Source of the DNA: Aerolutibacter ruishenii | GTDB lineage: Bacteria; Pseudomonadota; Gammaproteobacteria; Xanthomonadales; Xanthomonadaceae | NCBI RefSeq assembly: GCF_007830115.1 | Contig: NZ_VLKP01000002.1 | Location: forward strand, 310,001-374,000 | Reading direction: 5' to 3' | Length of the DNA stretch: 64,000 nt | Part shown: piece after piece, positions 1 through 8,691 of the stretch | How the letters are laid out: every line of letters begins with the position of its first letter | Position numbering within the stretch: position 1 is the stretch's first letter | The notes under the pieces: generated by a model | Database searches by the model: none | Told to the model about the DNA's origin: nothing | What the model saw: only the letters and a program-made list of their open reading frames with translations | Made by a program: the position numbers and the translations under genes

Positions 1-3000
1 GAGAACGCGTGGGGCGCCACGCTGCCATACGCGATGGAGCGCCCGGGCGAGCCGCGCGTGGACACCGATGCGCTGGCCTCCTTCGACCATCACTTCGACC
101 TGCTGGCCGAAGGCCTGCGCGAGATGGGCGTGGCGCAGATGGCGATGCTGCGCGGACGCGACGTGCCGCCGGGGCTGCTGACGTTGCCGATGGAGTTCGC
201 CGGCATCAAGCCCGCGTTGCGCACCTTCATCGCCACGCTGTTCGAGGAAAACCCGTACCAGTTCAAACCGGTGTTCCGCGGCTTCTACTTCACCAGCGCG
301 CTGCAGGAAGGCGTGACTGTGCAGCCGGCGTCCGACCGCGTCGCGCGCCAGTTCGCGCTGTCGGCGGCCAACGGCCAAGGCGAGCGCCTGCCGGTGCTGG
401 AAAGCAGCCACTTCCTGCTCGGCCTGTTCCGCAAGGTGATCTTCGCCGACCGTGACCTGGTCAAGCAGTACGCCAGTCCCAAGCGCAGCCGCCTGCGCTA
501 CGCCGCGTTCGCCGCGGGCGCTGCCGTGCTGGCGCTGGCGCTGGCCGGCTGGGCCTGGTCGTACACCGGCAACCGCCAGCTGGTGGCCAACGTCACCGCC
601 GACTTCGACAAGGCCGTGGCGATGCAGCGCGAACGCGTGGACCTGCAGTCGCGGATCGAGGCGTTGCTGATCCTGCACGACCGCATGGCGCAGCTCGACC
701 AGTACCGCCAGGACAATCCGGTCGCGCTCGGCCTGGGCCTGTACCAGGGCGACCGCATCGAGGCCAAGCTGCGCAGCGAGTTCTTCCACGGCATGCGCCA
801 GCTGATGCTGCAGCCGGTGACCGCGCGTCTGGAAGGCTACCTGGGCGAGGTGATCGCCAACCGCGGCCAAGTGCGCATGGTCGCGGCCGGCATGGGTCCG
901 GTCGGCGTAGGCGCTGGTGCCGCGGCGGCGGCCACCGCCGCAACGGGCGCGGTGGCGGGCATGTCGCCACCGTCGGTGGATAGCGCCATGGCGGCGTCCA
1001 ACCCGGCCGCCATGGCCACCGGCGACGACCCGCTGTATCGCGAACCCTCCGCCACCGATGCCGAGGACGCCTACAACGCGCTCAAGACCTACCTCATGCT
1101 CGGCGACCGCAGCCGGGTGGAGGCCAGCCACCTGGACGACCAGCTGACCCGCTTCTGGCGCAACTGGCTGGAGGCCAATCGCGGCAGCATGCCGCGCGAG
1201 GACCTGCTGCGCGCCGCCGGCCGACTGATGAGCACCTACGTGGCGCTGGCGGCCGATCCGCAGTGGCCGCTGATCGAACCCAAGTTCGGCCTGGTCGACG
1301 ACGGCCGCGAGACCCTGCGCCTGGTGATGAAGGGCACGCCGGCGCGCGACCGCGTGTACGCGCAGATCAAGGCGCGGGCCGCCACCCGCTTCGCCCCGGT
1401 CACCGTCGCCAGCCTGCTCGGCGAGGACGGCGCGCGCGGCGCGGTGCAGGGCAGCCATTCGGTGCCGGGCACGTTCACTTGCGCCGCGTGGGACGACTAC
1501 GTCAAGGACGCCATCGGCGAAGCCTCCAACGCCGAGCTGAGCAGCACCGACTGGGTGCTGGAAGCCACCGTGCAGGACGACCTGACCCTGGCCGGCAGCC
1601 CCGAGCACGTGGCCAAGGAGCTGACCGCGCTGTACAAGGCCGACTACGCCCGCGAGTGGGCGCGCTTCCTGCAGGGCGTGAGCGTGGCCGAGTTCGGCAG
1701 CTTCGAGCAGGCCGCCGCGCAGATGGACCGCATCGGCGATCCGCGCAGCTCGCCGCTGCGCAAGCTGCTGGAAGCGGTGAACCGCGAGACCGTATGGGAC
1801 AACCCGAGCGCGCAACGCGGTGACGAAGGCGGCGGCATCGTCGCGTGGTTCAACCGCGTGGTGCTCGGTCGCACCCCGCAGGGGAGCGGCACCGATGGCA
1901 AGCCCGCCGCGGTGGCGATGGGCCCGATCGGCCGCGAGTTCCAGGGCCTGGCGCGCCTGATGCACCCACGCGACGGCCAACCGCCGCTGGCCGACGCCTA
2001 CTTCGAAGCGCTGGGCAAGCTGCGCAGCCGCCTCAACGCGATCAAGGGCCAGGGCGACCCCGGCCCCGGCGCGCGCAAGCTGATGCAGGAAACGCTGGAC
2101 GGCAACAGCGGCGAGATCGGCGAGGCGCAGCGTCTGGTCGACGAGCAGATGCTCAACGGCCTGAGTGATTCGCAGCGCCAGGCCCTGCGCCCGCTGCTGA
2201 TCCGCCCCGTGGTGCAGGCGTTCGCCGCACTGGTGCGCCCGGCCGAAGGCGAGCTCAACCGCACGTGGGCGGCGCAGGTGTACCAGCCGTTCGAGCAGGG
2301 CATCGGCCGCAAGTACCCGTATGACGCGGCCGCGAGCGTAGAAGCGGCCGCCGCCGACGAGGCGCAGATCTTCGGCCCGGATGGCGCCATCGCCCGTTTC
2401 AGCAACGAAGCGCTGGGTTCGCTGGTGATCCGCCGCGGCAATACCATGACCGCGCAGCGCTGGGCCGACATCGGCATCAACCTGCGCCCCGAGTTGATGG
2501 ACGGTTACGCCGGCTGGGTCGTGCCCGTGGGCGGCGCCGGTGCAGGCACCGCTGGCACGGGTGGACCGAGCATGGTGTTCGAGATCCGCCCCGGCCCGGC
2601 GCTGGGCCGCGAATACACCATCACCGTTGATGGCCAGCAGCTGCGCTACCGCAACACGCCGGCCACCTGGAGCACCTTCACCCTGCCCAACCCGCAGGGC
2701 ACGCCGGGCGTGCGCATCGAGGCAGTGACCGCCGACGGTCGCAACGTCGAGGTGTTCAACGCGCCGGGCACCAAGGGCATGTCGCGTCTGTTTGAAACCG
2801 CACGCACCACGCCGGTCGCCGACCAGCACTACCGCATGGCGATCGGCGAAGGCGATGCCACGGTGTCGATGGAGCTGCGCATCGTCAGCGTCAGCCAGGC
2901 GCAGGAGCGCCAGACCACCGGTGGCAAGCGCGGCGGGCGCCTGCCCGCGGTGGTGGCCGGGATGGTCGCGCCAACGGCGTCCGTCACGGCGGCAAGCGGG

Positions 3001-3129
3001 ACGGGCGCACCCGGCAGCGCAGCGGCCAACACGACCGCACCAGCACCCGCGACCCCGGGTGCAACGCCCGCTGGCACGGCCGGCGCCAGCCGCGGTGGTC
3101 CCGCCGCCAGCCCGGCAGGAGCGCGCTGA
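1..3129 (+). CDS. tssM: T6SS membrane core protein TssM (IcmF), 5'-truncated by the window edge
   Basis: The reading frame is open from base 1, so only the C-terminal part is present (about 1,040 residues). TssM is the large inner-membrane protein of the T6SS membrane complex (TssJ-TssL-TssM) whose periplasmic part reaches toward the outer membrane. A hydrophobic segment at about 490-560 matches the last TM helix; everything after it would be periplasmic, fitting the IcmF-related and C-terminal beta domains of the family. The last 70 or so residues (about 2920-3126) are rich in Ala, Gly, Pro and Thr, a low-complexity tail not usual for TssM. The stop overlaps the tagF start by one base (TGATG), indicating translational coupling. 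The identification also rests on the tagF, OmpA-like and tssA neighbours. Confidence 0.9.
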   Translation, partial: ENAWGATLPYAMERPGEPRVDTDALASFDHHFDLLAEGLREMGVAQMAMLRGRDVPPGLLTLPMEFAGIKPALRTFIATLFEENPYQFKPVFRGFYFTSALQEGVTVQPASDRVARQFALSAANGQGERLPVLESSHFLLGLFRKVIFADRDLVKQYASPKRSRLRYAAFAAGAAVLALALAGWAWSYTGNRQLVANVTADFDKAVAMQRERVDLQSRIEALLILHDRMAQLDQYRQDNPVALGLGLYQGDRIEAKLRSEFFHGMRQLMLQPVTARLEGYLGEVIANRGQVRMVAAGMGPVGVGAGAAAAATAATGAVAGMSPPSVDSAMAASNPAAMATGDDPLYREPSATDAEDAYNALKTYLMLGDRSRVEASHLDDQLTRFWRNWLEANRGSMPREDLLRAAGRLMSTYVALAADPQWPLIEPKFGLVDDGRETLRLVMKGTPARDRVYAQIKARAATRFAPVTVASLLGEDGARGAVQGSHSVPGTFTCAAWDDYVKDAIGEASNAELSSTDWVLEATVQDDLTLAGSPEHVAKELTALYKADYAREWARFLQGVSVAEFGSFEQAAAQMDRIGDPRSSPLRKLLEAVNRETVWDNPSAQRGDEGGGIVAWFNRVVLGRTPQGSGTDGKPAAVAMGPIGREFQGLARLMHPRDGQPPLADAYFEALGKLRSRLNAIKGQGDPGPGARKLMQETLDGNSGEIGEAQRLVDEQMLNGLSDSQRQALRPLLIRPVVQAFAALVRPAEGELNRTWAAQVYQPFEQGIGRKYPYDAAASVEAAAADEAQIFGPDGAIARFSNEALGSLVIRRGNTMTAQRWADIGINLRPELMDGYAGWVVPVGGAGAGTAGTGGPSMVFEIRPGPALGREYTITVDGQQLRYRNTPATWSTFTLPNPQGTPGVRIEAVTADGRNVEVFNAPGTKGMSRLFETARTTPVADQHYRMAIGEGDATVSMELRIVSVSQAQERQTTGGKRGGRLPAVVAGMVAPTASVTAASGTGAPGSAAANTTAPAPATPGATPAGTAGASRGGPAASPAGAR

Positions 3130-4115
3130 TGACCGCCGTCATCGCCACCACCTGGCCAGTCGGCTACTTCGGCAAGCTGCCCACGCGCGGCGACTTCGTG
3201 CGCGCCGCCGAATACGCGCCGTTGATGATGCAGCTCGACCACTGGGCCGAGCAGGCGGCTGAACTACTCGCCCGCGACCCGGACTGGAAGCGCATCTACG
3301 ACACCGCGCCACCGATGCACTTCGCCTTCCTCGGCTCGCGCAGCAGCACGGCGGTGGGCGGGCACATCCTCGCCAGCCGCGACGCCTCCGAGCGGCGCTT
3401 CCCGTTCATGGTCGCGACCCGCTTCGACGTGGCGCAGCCTTTGCCGTTCCTGGCACGCAGCCCACTTGCGTTGAGCCGGGCGTGGGTCGGTATGGCGCGC
3501 CAAGCGCGGCAGGCCGTGGCCGCCGATGACCCGTCGCCGGTATTGCGCGAGCTGGCGGAGGCGCGCGTGGGCCTGAGCGTGGAGCCGACGCATTACGAAG
3601 CGCCGTTCCTCGACTTCCTCGACCTGCAGGACCTCGGCGCCCTGCAGGGACTGCTGCAGGACGCCGGCCACGGCGGCCGGCTGGCCTGGACCCTGCCGGC
3701 GCTGGGCCTGCTGCTGCAGCCGGTGCTGACCGGCGGCGGTGCACAGATCGACAAGGGCCTGTCGCTGCCGCTGCCGCGCGACCCGCTGTACCGGCCACTG
3801 GTGGCCGCGTTCTGGCTGGACCTGGTCGGGGGCTTCCTCGGCCGCGCCTCGTTCGAACTGGCCGTGCTGCTGCCCGAAGGCCCCAGCCCGCGGCTGGTGA
3901 TCGGCTTCAACGGCACCGATGGCCGCACCCTGCACGCCGCCCTCGATCCGCGCGCGGCGGACGAACAACTGATCCGCGTGGACGATGCCGAATGGGTGGA
4001 GGAGCAGGTGGCGGAGGACTACGCGCTCAACCGCCTGGTCAGTTTCCTCGACCGCGAGGAACTGCCGCTGCGGATGGCACGCAGGCTGTTTGCTGAAACG
4101 TATCTCGGGACATGA
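3129..4115 (+). CDS. tagF: T6SS-associated protein TagF (ImpM family)
   Basis: A 328-residue soluble protein. The N-terminus carries the family signature GYFGKLPTRGDFV at residues 13-25. TagF is a cytoplasmic post-translational regulator that, in Pseudomonas and Agrobacterium, restrains T6SS assembly, in some species together with the PppA/PpkA phosphorylation module. No PppA or PpkA gene is visible here, so that link is untested. The gene is coupled to tssM by a one-base stop/start overlap and to the next OmpA-like gene by a four-base overlap. Length matches a stand-alone TagF; no PppA fusion is present. Confidence 0.9.
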   Translation: MTAVIATTWPVGYFGKLPTRGDFVRAAEYAPLMMQLDHWAEQAAELLARDPDWKRIYDTAPPMHFAFLGSRSSTAVGGHILASRDASERRFPFMVATRFDVAQPLPFLARSPLALSRAWVGMARQARQAVAADDPSPVLRELAEARVGLSVEPTHYEAPFLDFLDLQDLGALQGLLQDAGHGGRLAWTLPALGLLLQPVLTGGGAQIDKGLSLPLPRDPLYRPLVAAFWLDLVGGFLGRASFELAVLLPEGPSPRLVIGFNGTDGRTLHAALDPRAADEQLIRVDDAEWVEEQVAEDYALNRLVSFLDREELPLRMARRLFAETYLGT

Positions 4116-4981
4116 GCATGGCCAAGGACAGGATGGGAGCGGTGGGCGCGGCGTCGATGGCGCTGCTGGCGGCACTGGTGGCAGCGCCGGCCCTGCTGCG
4201 CGCGCAGACCGGCGCCGGTGGTGGCATCACGACGGCGCTGGCGTCGCAGGCGACGGCCCCGAATGTCGCGGCGGCTACGGCGCCCACCGGCGGCAAGCCG
4301 GTGGTGGTGGCGGGCATCGTGCCCGACGAAGCCACGCGTGCGGCGGTGCTGACCCGCCTGCGCGCGCTGTACGGCGCCGAGCGCGTGGTCGACCGAATCG
4401 AGGTCGACGACGTGGTCGCGCCGCCCAACTGGCAGTCGCACGTGGTCAACCTGCTGGGCGATGACCTGCGCCAGGTCTCGGGCGGGCAGTTGGACGTCAA
4501 CGGCAACGTGGTGCGCCTGCAGGGTGAAGTGGCCAACGAGGCCCAGCGCCAGCAGCTCGCCAGCCGCATGTCCACCGCGCTCAACCGCACGTGGACGGTG
4601 CACAACGGCCTGCGCGTGGGCGAGTCGAAACAGGCGGTGCTGGACCAGGCGCTGGCCAACCGCACCATCGAGTTCCAGAGCGGCAGCGCCAACCTGACCG
4701 CGCAGGGCATCGCGGTGCTGGAGCAGATGGCCGCGGCCATGCGCGAGATCGGCAGTACGCGCGTGCGCATCAGTGGCCACACCGACAACGTGGGCGCGCG
4801 CGCGGCCAATGTCGCGTTGAGCGCGGCGCGCGCTGAAACGGTGCGTCGCTACCTGCAAAGTACCGGCATCGAGGCGGCGCGCATGAGCGTGCAGGGCCTG
4901 GGCCCCGACCAGCCGCTGGCTGACAACAACAGCGCCGAGGGCCGCGCGCGCAACCGGCGCATCGAGTTCACTGTGCTCTGA
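4112..4981 (+). CDS. OmpA-family peptidoglycan-binding protein of the T6SS cluster
   Basis: A 289-residue protein with an N-terminal hydrophobic export segment (residues 8-30), a middle part resembling BON-like repeats (about 70-165) and a C-terminal OmpA domain (about 180-289). The OmpA part has the GHTDN motif and the following LSxxRAxxVxxYL helix used to bind diaminopimelate in peptidoglycan, and ends with the usual RNRRIEF. Start ATG overlaps the tagF stop (ATGA). T6SS clusters often carry such a protein (TagL-like role) to anchor the membrane complex to the cell wall; here it is a separate protein rather than a TssL fusion. This is the last gene on this strand; tssA faces it 122 bases away. 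Confidence 0.8.
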   Translation: MSMAKDRMGAVGAASMALLAALVAAPALLRAQTGAGGGITTALASQATAPNVAAATAPTGGKPVVVAGIVPDEATRAAVLTRLRALYGAERVVDRIEVDDVVAPPNWQSHVVNLLGDDLRQVSGGQLDVNGNVVRLQGEVANEAQRQQLASRMSTALNRTWTVHNGLRVGESKQAVLDQALANRTIEFQSGSANLTAQGIAVLEQMAAAMREIGSTRVRISGHTDNVGARAANVALSAARAETVRRYLQSTGIEAARMSVQGLGPDQPLADNNSAEGRARNRRIEFTVL

Positions 4982-5103
4982 TCGCTACCGCGTCCCGTTC
5001 CGGTTCCGGCGCCGAACGCAGAATTCAGGGCTTCGGTCATGCTGCTCCCGAAGACCGACGACTGTCCTGGAGAACGTAAACTGTGCGCCCTGTTGGCAGT
5101 CGA

Positions 5104-6204
5104 TCAGTCCAGCGCCTCACCGTTCTCGCCGATATCCAGCAGCTCCTGCATCTGCGCCAGCGTGCTGTCGTCCTTGATCACGCGCTTGAGCCACACGTGC
5201 AGTGGCATCTCGCCCCAACTGGCAGCCTTGTCAGCCAGGTAGGCGACCGGGCTGTGCGGCTCGGTGCGACGGAAGAAGTCGGCCACGCGGCGCAGCTGCG
5301 CGATGGCCTCCTTGCGCGTGGTGATGGCGCCGTTCGCTGCCACCGGTGCTGCGGCCGCCAAGGCCGCACCAGGACCCGGCTCCAGCGATGGTGGATCCGC
5401 AAACGACTCCGGCATCGGCACGGCGGAATCCTGCGTATCGCCGTCGAGCAGCACGCCGGCCTCGCGGGCGAAGCGGCGCGCCACGTCTTCCAGATGCCCC
5501 AGCTGGTCGCGCGCGGAGGTGAAGCTAGGGCCCTCCATGCCCAGCCGCGCGTCCACGGACTGCTCCAGCGCCTGCAGTGCTGCTCGACATTGCGCCACGG
5601 ACTCGACCAGCTGCACGTAGAACCCGTGCGGACTGGCGCGGCGCGCGGCTTCCATCGTGGCCAGCGGCACGCCATCAGAGTCATCGCCACGACGGGCGCG
5701 TGCGGCCTCGAACTCGGCCAGCCCAAAGCGGCCCTGTGGCGCCTGGGTCAGCGGCGACTCACGCATCCACGTCATCGAATGCGCCAGCAGCCAGGTCAGG
5801 GTGCCGATGCGCTGCTCGAAGTCGCCATCGTCGGCCTGCGGGTGCAGCGTGTCCCAGAACCCGTCGCACAGGCCCGCCACCAGCCGGTAGCCGTCGGCCA
5901 GCCCGGCGAAGCCGCGCAGCCGGCTTTGCGCCTCGGTCCACCACACCGCCAGCTGCAGGTCCTTGCTCTGCGCGCCCAGCAGCTCGCCGCAGCGGCTTGC
6001 CACCTGCGGCCAGTCGGCGGACTTGAGGTCGGTGACCCATTCGCCCTGCGCCAGGGTCGGGTCGTCGGCACGCCGCGCTTCGCGGATCGCGTCGTAGTCG
6101 TTGGAGAACGAAAGGTCGGCGCCGGCAGGCGCATCCCCGGCGAGCGGGGTGAGGAGAACGTCCAGTTCCACGGGTGCAAGTCCATTGCGTGGTTGTGGCG
6201 CCAT
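5104..6204 (-). CDS. tssA: T6SS baseplate/sheath-cap protein TssA (ImpA family)
   Basis: A 366-residue protein starting MAPQPRN at 6204. The N-terminal ImpA domain is recognisable (LLTPLAGDAPAGADLSFSNDYD, residues about 16-37, here the typical PLxGDxPxGxDLxxD pattern), followed by a longer helical region. TssA binds the baseplate and caps the distal end of the growing sheath. The frame stays open for a further 95 codons upstream, but that part is Arg-rich and has no family features, so I start at 6204. The gene is convergent to the other T6SS genes, meaning it is transcribed separately or belongs to a second T6SS operon. Confidence 0.85.
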   Translation of the reverse strand: MAPQPRNGLAPVELDVLLTPLAGDAPAGADLSFSNDYDAIREARRADDPTLAQGEWVTDLKSADWPQVASRCGELLGAQSKDLQLAVWWTEAQSRLRGFAGLADGYRLVAGLCDGFWDTLHPQADDGDFEQRIGTLTWLLAHSMTWMRESPLTQAPQGRFGLAEFEAARARRGDDSDGVPLATMEAARRASPHGFYVQLVESVAQCRAALQALEQSVDARLGMEGPSFTSARDQLGHLEDVARRFAREAGVLLDGDTQDSAVPMPESFADPPSLEPGPGAALAAAAPVAANGAITTRKEAIAQLRRVADFFRRTEPHSPVAYLADKAASWGEMPLHVWLKRVIKDDSTLAQMQELLDIGENGEALD

Positions 6205-6446
6205 CCTAGCACCGTGGCCCGCCAACCCGAACTTGCCACCGACGAGGCATGGACGTGAGCGGGCCGTACGAGCGCTACGGCATCGACTTCTGGATCGAGG
6301 GTGAACTTGCCCGCACGGAGGACGGCGGCATTGGCATGTGACGCCGCCAGCGACCGCCGAGGGCGGCAGCCGGCTGATTGGTCCCGGTTGCGCGGACCCG
6401 CGTCGCCACGCAGCCCGGTCCAGGGCATGCGTGGCGACGCGCGTGA
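6205..6446. other. Non-coding or degraded stretch between tssA and the autotransporter remnant
   Basis: No convincing gene. A 30-codon frame with normal codon use (6249-6341, plus strand) reads MDVSGPYERYG and then ends; it lacks a ribosome binding site and could be a remnant of a lost gene or chance. The tssA promoter should lie here but no clear -10/-35 pair is visible. Confidence 0.4.
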
Positions 6447-7142
6447 TCAGGGGCCGGCGGCAGACCGCGGGCAGCGCCGGCCGCGACACGTCCGGCCGCT
6501 GTCCTCGCCGGACGCACTGGCAGGATCCGCCGTCACCTCACCGCCGTGGCCGGTCTGCGACGCACCATAGGACACGCTCAGGCCGATACGGTTTGCGCTG
6601 CTGTCGTTGCGGCCCTGCTCATGGCCCAGTAGCACTGACAGCGCCCAGCCACGGCCGAACTGCACGTCCAGGCCGGTGCCCACCGAGAACAACCGGTCGT
6701 TGTAACTGCGCATGTCCAGCAGATAGTCGCGGGCGGCCGGGCTGTTCACGTAGTTGATCGCGGCCTGGCCCTGGTTTTCCAGCGCATGCCGGTATTCCAG
6801 GTTCCAGAACGGTCGATAGCGCACGCGATCACCGCCGAAGGCATGGCTGCCTTCCAGGCCCAGCGCCACCGCGCGGTTGTCGACCGTGTGCTCGCGGTAG
6901 GCCAGGTCATGTACGCCCAGCCCGCGCAGCACCGGGCCCGCTACCTGCTCCGGGAAGTCCTTGGGCAGATTGGCCTCGACGTCGGCGATCACGCCGGGCG
7001 TGCGGGCAATCAGGCCGTCGAGGATGGTTTCCATCCCGTGCCCGTTGTCGTCCAGCACACCAAATCGTTTGCCGAGTCCAAGCCAGTGGCGGCGCTGGAT
7101 CTCCTTCATCTTCCAGTGTGCGTTGGTCGTGCGGATCGCCAT
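6447..7142 (-). pseudogene. Autotransporter outer-membrane beta-barrel remnant
   Basis: A 231-codon frame from ATG 7142. Residues about 85-193 read like the C-terminal half of a type Va autotransporter barrel: alternating aromatic/hydrophobic strands, a LEYRHALENQG strand, then GLDVQFGRGW, LLGHEQGRN and a last strand IGLSVSYG. In intact autotransporters the protein ends at this strand, usually with Phe/Tyr. Here about 38 unrelated low-complexity residues follow, and no passenger domain or signal peptide exists upstream, where the tRNA begins within about 70 bases. I call it a truncated leftover. A small intact barrel is a less likely alternative. Confidence 0.6.
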
Positions 7143-7209
7143 CGCCAGGCGGGGCCGAGATCTCGTCGGCGGTGCAGCTCGATCCGGATCTGGAGGATGG
7201 GCTTGGGCA

Positions 7210-7286
7210 TGGCGCGCCTGGAGGGATTCGAACCCCCGACCAATGGCTTCGGAAGCCACTACTCTATCCGGCTGAGCTACAGGCGC
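7210..7286 (-). tRNA. tRNA-Arg (anticodon CCG)
   Basis: A full cloverleaf can be folded on the minus strand: acceptor GCGCCTG (7286-7280) pairs with CAGGCGC (7220-7214). The T arm has GGTTCGAATCC, and the anticodon arm GTGGC-TTCCGAA-GCCAT carries CCG at positions 34-36, reading CGG codons. Position 7213 is the discriminator base and CCA is encoded (7212-7210). A -10-like TAGAAT (minus strand, 7333-7328) lies about 40 bases upstream and may be the promoter. Confidence 0.95.
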
Positions 7287-7365
7287 GTGGTGCTGCTCTC
7301 CGCCGGCATCAGCCACGCGGGAGGTGCATTCTAGCCGGAAACCCCGGCGCGCGCGCGCCGCCGGC

Positions 7366-8691
7366 TCAGGCGGCGGGCAATCGCTGCTGCAACCAGCCGC
7401 GGAAGGATTCCTGCGGCAGGGCTTCGGCGAACAGGTGGCCCTGCACGGTGTCGCAGCCGCGCGCACGCAGCGCCGCCAGCGTGGCCTCGTCCTCGACGCC
7501 CTCGGCGACCACGGTCAAGCCGAACCGGTGCGCGAGATCGATGATGAGCGTGGCGATGTCGGCGCACGCCGGGTCATCCAGCAGTCCGGCGACGAACGAC
7601 TTGTCGATCTTCAGCTCGTCCGCGGGGATGTCCTTGAAGTACGCCAGGCACGAGTAGCCGGTGCCAAAGTCGTCGATCGAAACCTTGACCCCCTGCTCGC
7701 GGACCTGCGACAGGATGCGGAAGCTGCGGGCCGGGTCGGCGATCAGCGAACGCTCGGTGATCTCCAGGATCAGTCGCGTGTCGGGACGGCCCCACAGCCG
7801 CAGCGCGTTCTCGACCAGTTCGGGCAGGTCCTCGCGCGCGACCATGTCGGCCGGCACGTTGACCGCCACCGACAGCGGTGCCGCGCCCGGCGGCCAGTCC
7901 GCGGCCTGGCGCAACGCACTGTTCAGCGCCCACACCGTGATCGGACGGATCTGCCCGGTCTGCTCCGCGATGGGGATGAACCGGTCGGGCGGAACCAGGC
8001 CGCGCGACCGGTGCTGCCAGCGCATCAGCGCCTCGGCGCCGATCGGACGCAGCGTGTCCGCCGCCAGCTTGGGCTGGTAGCGCAGGAACATCTCGCCGCG
8101 CTCGATGGCGCCCTGCATCTCGATCTCCAGGTCCCACCATTCCGAAAGTCCGCCGGCCTGGGCGCCATCGTCCGCCGGAAACCGCCAGGGCTGGCCGGCT
8201 TCACGGGCGAGGGCCAGCGCCTTCTCCGCCTGGCGCAGCAGGAAATCGGCGTGGCTGGCATGGCTGGGGCAGATCGCGACGCCGGCGCTGCAATGCAGGC
8301 GCACCGCATGACCACCGGAGGAGAAGGCCTGCTCCAGCCGGCGGAACAGCTTCTGCACCGCAAGCTCCGCATGTCCCTTGTTCATCAGGCGCGTCAGGAT
8401 CAGCGCGAAGCGGTCGTTGCCCAGGCGCGCCGCATAGTCCTGGGGGCGGATCAATTGGCGCAGTTCATCCGCGACGTGGCGCAATGCGGCGTCGCCGAAG
8501 TCGTAACCGTGGGAGGCGTTGATCCGCGCGAAACCGTCGATGTCGAGCACCACCACGGCCAGCAGGGTCTGGCGTTCGACCGCCATCAGCACGTGGCGCC
8601 TGAGCAGGGCGAGGAAGCTGCGGCGGTTGTGCAGGCCGGTGAGTTCGTCGTCCACTGTCGCCACCTCAACCCAGGAACAACTCGTTGCCAT
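7366..8691 (-). CDS. GGDEF-EAL protein, probable c-di-GMP phosphodiesterase with degenerate GGDEF
   Basis: About 441 residues: an N-terminal GGDEF domain (DELTGLHNRRSF start) and a C-terminal EAL domain. The EAL catalytic residues are visible: EALMRW, the Asn in AVNVP, the Glu of LEITERS, DDFGTGYS, the Lys of LKIDKSF, the Glu of AEGVE and the Gln of QGHLF. The GGDEF active-site loop reads LGNDRF instead of GG(D/E)EF, so cyclase activity is unlikely; it may be a regulatory GTP-binding domain. No TM or sensor domain precedes it. The start is uncertain: ATG 8691 overlaps the upstream HD-GYP gene by 26 bases; ATG 8721 and GTG 8664 are also possible, the last leaving a one-base gap. Confidence 0.85.
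   Translation of the reverse strand: MATSCSWVEVATVDDELTGLHNRRSFLALLRRHVLMAVERQTLLAVVVLDIDGFARINASHGYDFGDAALRHVADELRQLIRPQDYAARLGNDRFALILTRLMNKGHAELAVQKLFRRLEQAFSSGGHAVRLHCSAGVAICPSHASHADFLLRQAEKALALAREAGQPWRFPADDGAQAGGLSEWWDLEIEMQGAIERGEMFLRYQPKLAADTLRPIGAEALMRWQHRSRGLVPPDRFIPIAEQTGQIRPITVWALNSALRQAADWPPGAAPLSVAVNVPADMVAREDLPELVENALRLWGRPDTRLILEITERSLIADPARSFRILSQVREQGVKVSIDDFGTGYSCLAYFKDIPADELKIDKSFVAGLLDDPACADIATLIIDLAHRFGLTVVAEGVEDEATLAALRARGCDTVQGHLFAEALPQESFRGWLQQRLPAA

Noticed and set aside
6249-6341. Thirty-codon plus-strand frame with good codon use
   Set aside because: Too short, no ribosome binding site and no recognised homologue; kept only as a note in the gap.
6205-6489. Ninety-five extra codons before the chosen tssA start
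   Set aside because: Arg-rich, no ribosome site and no ImpA features; the family N-terminus begins just after 6204.
7345-7360. A (GC)n palindrome after the EAL gene, considered as terminator or Z-DNA element
   Set aside because: No T-run on either strand and alternation of GC is common here; nothing supports function.
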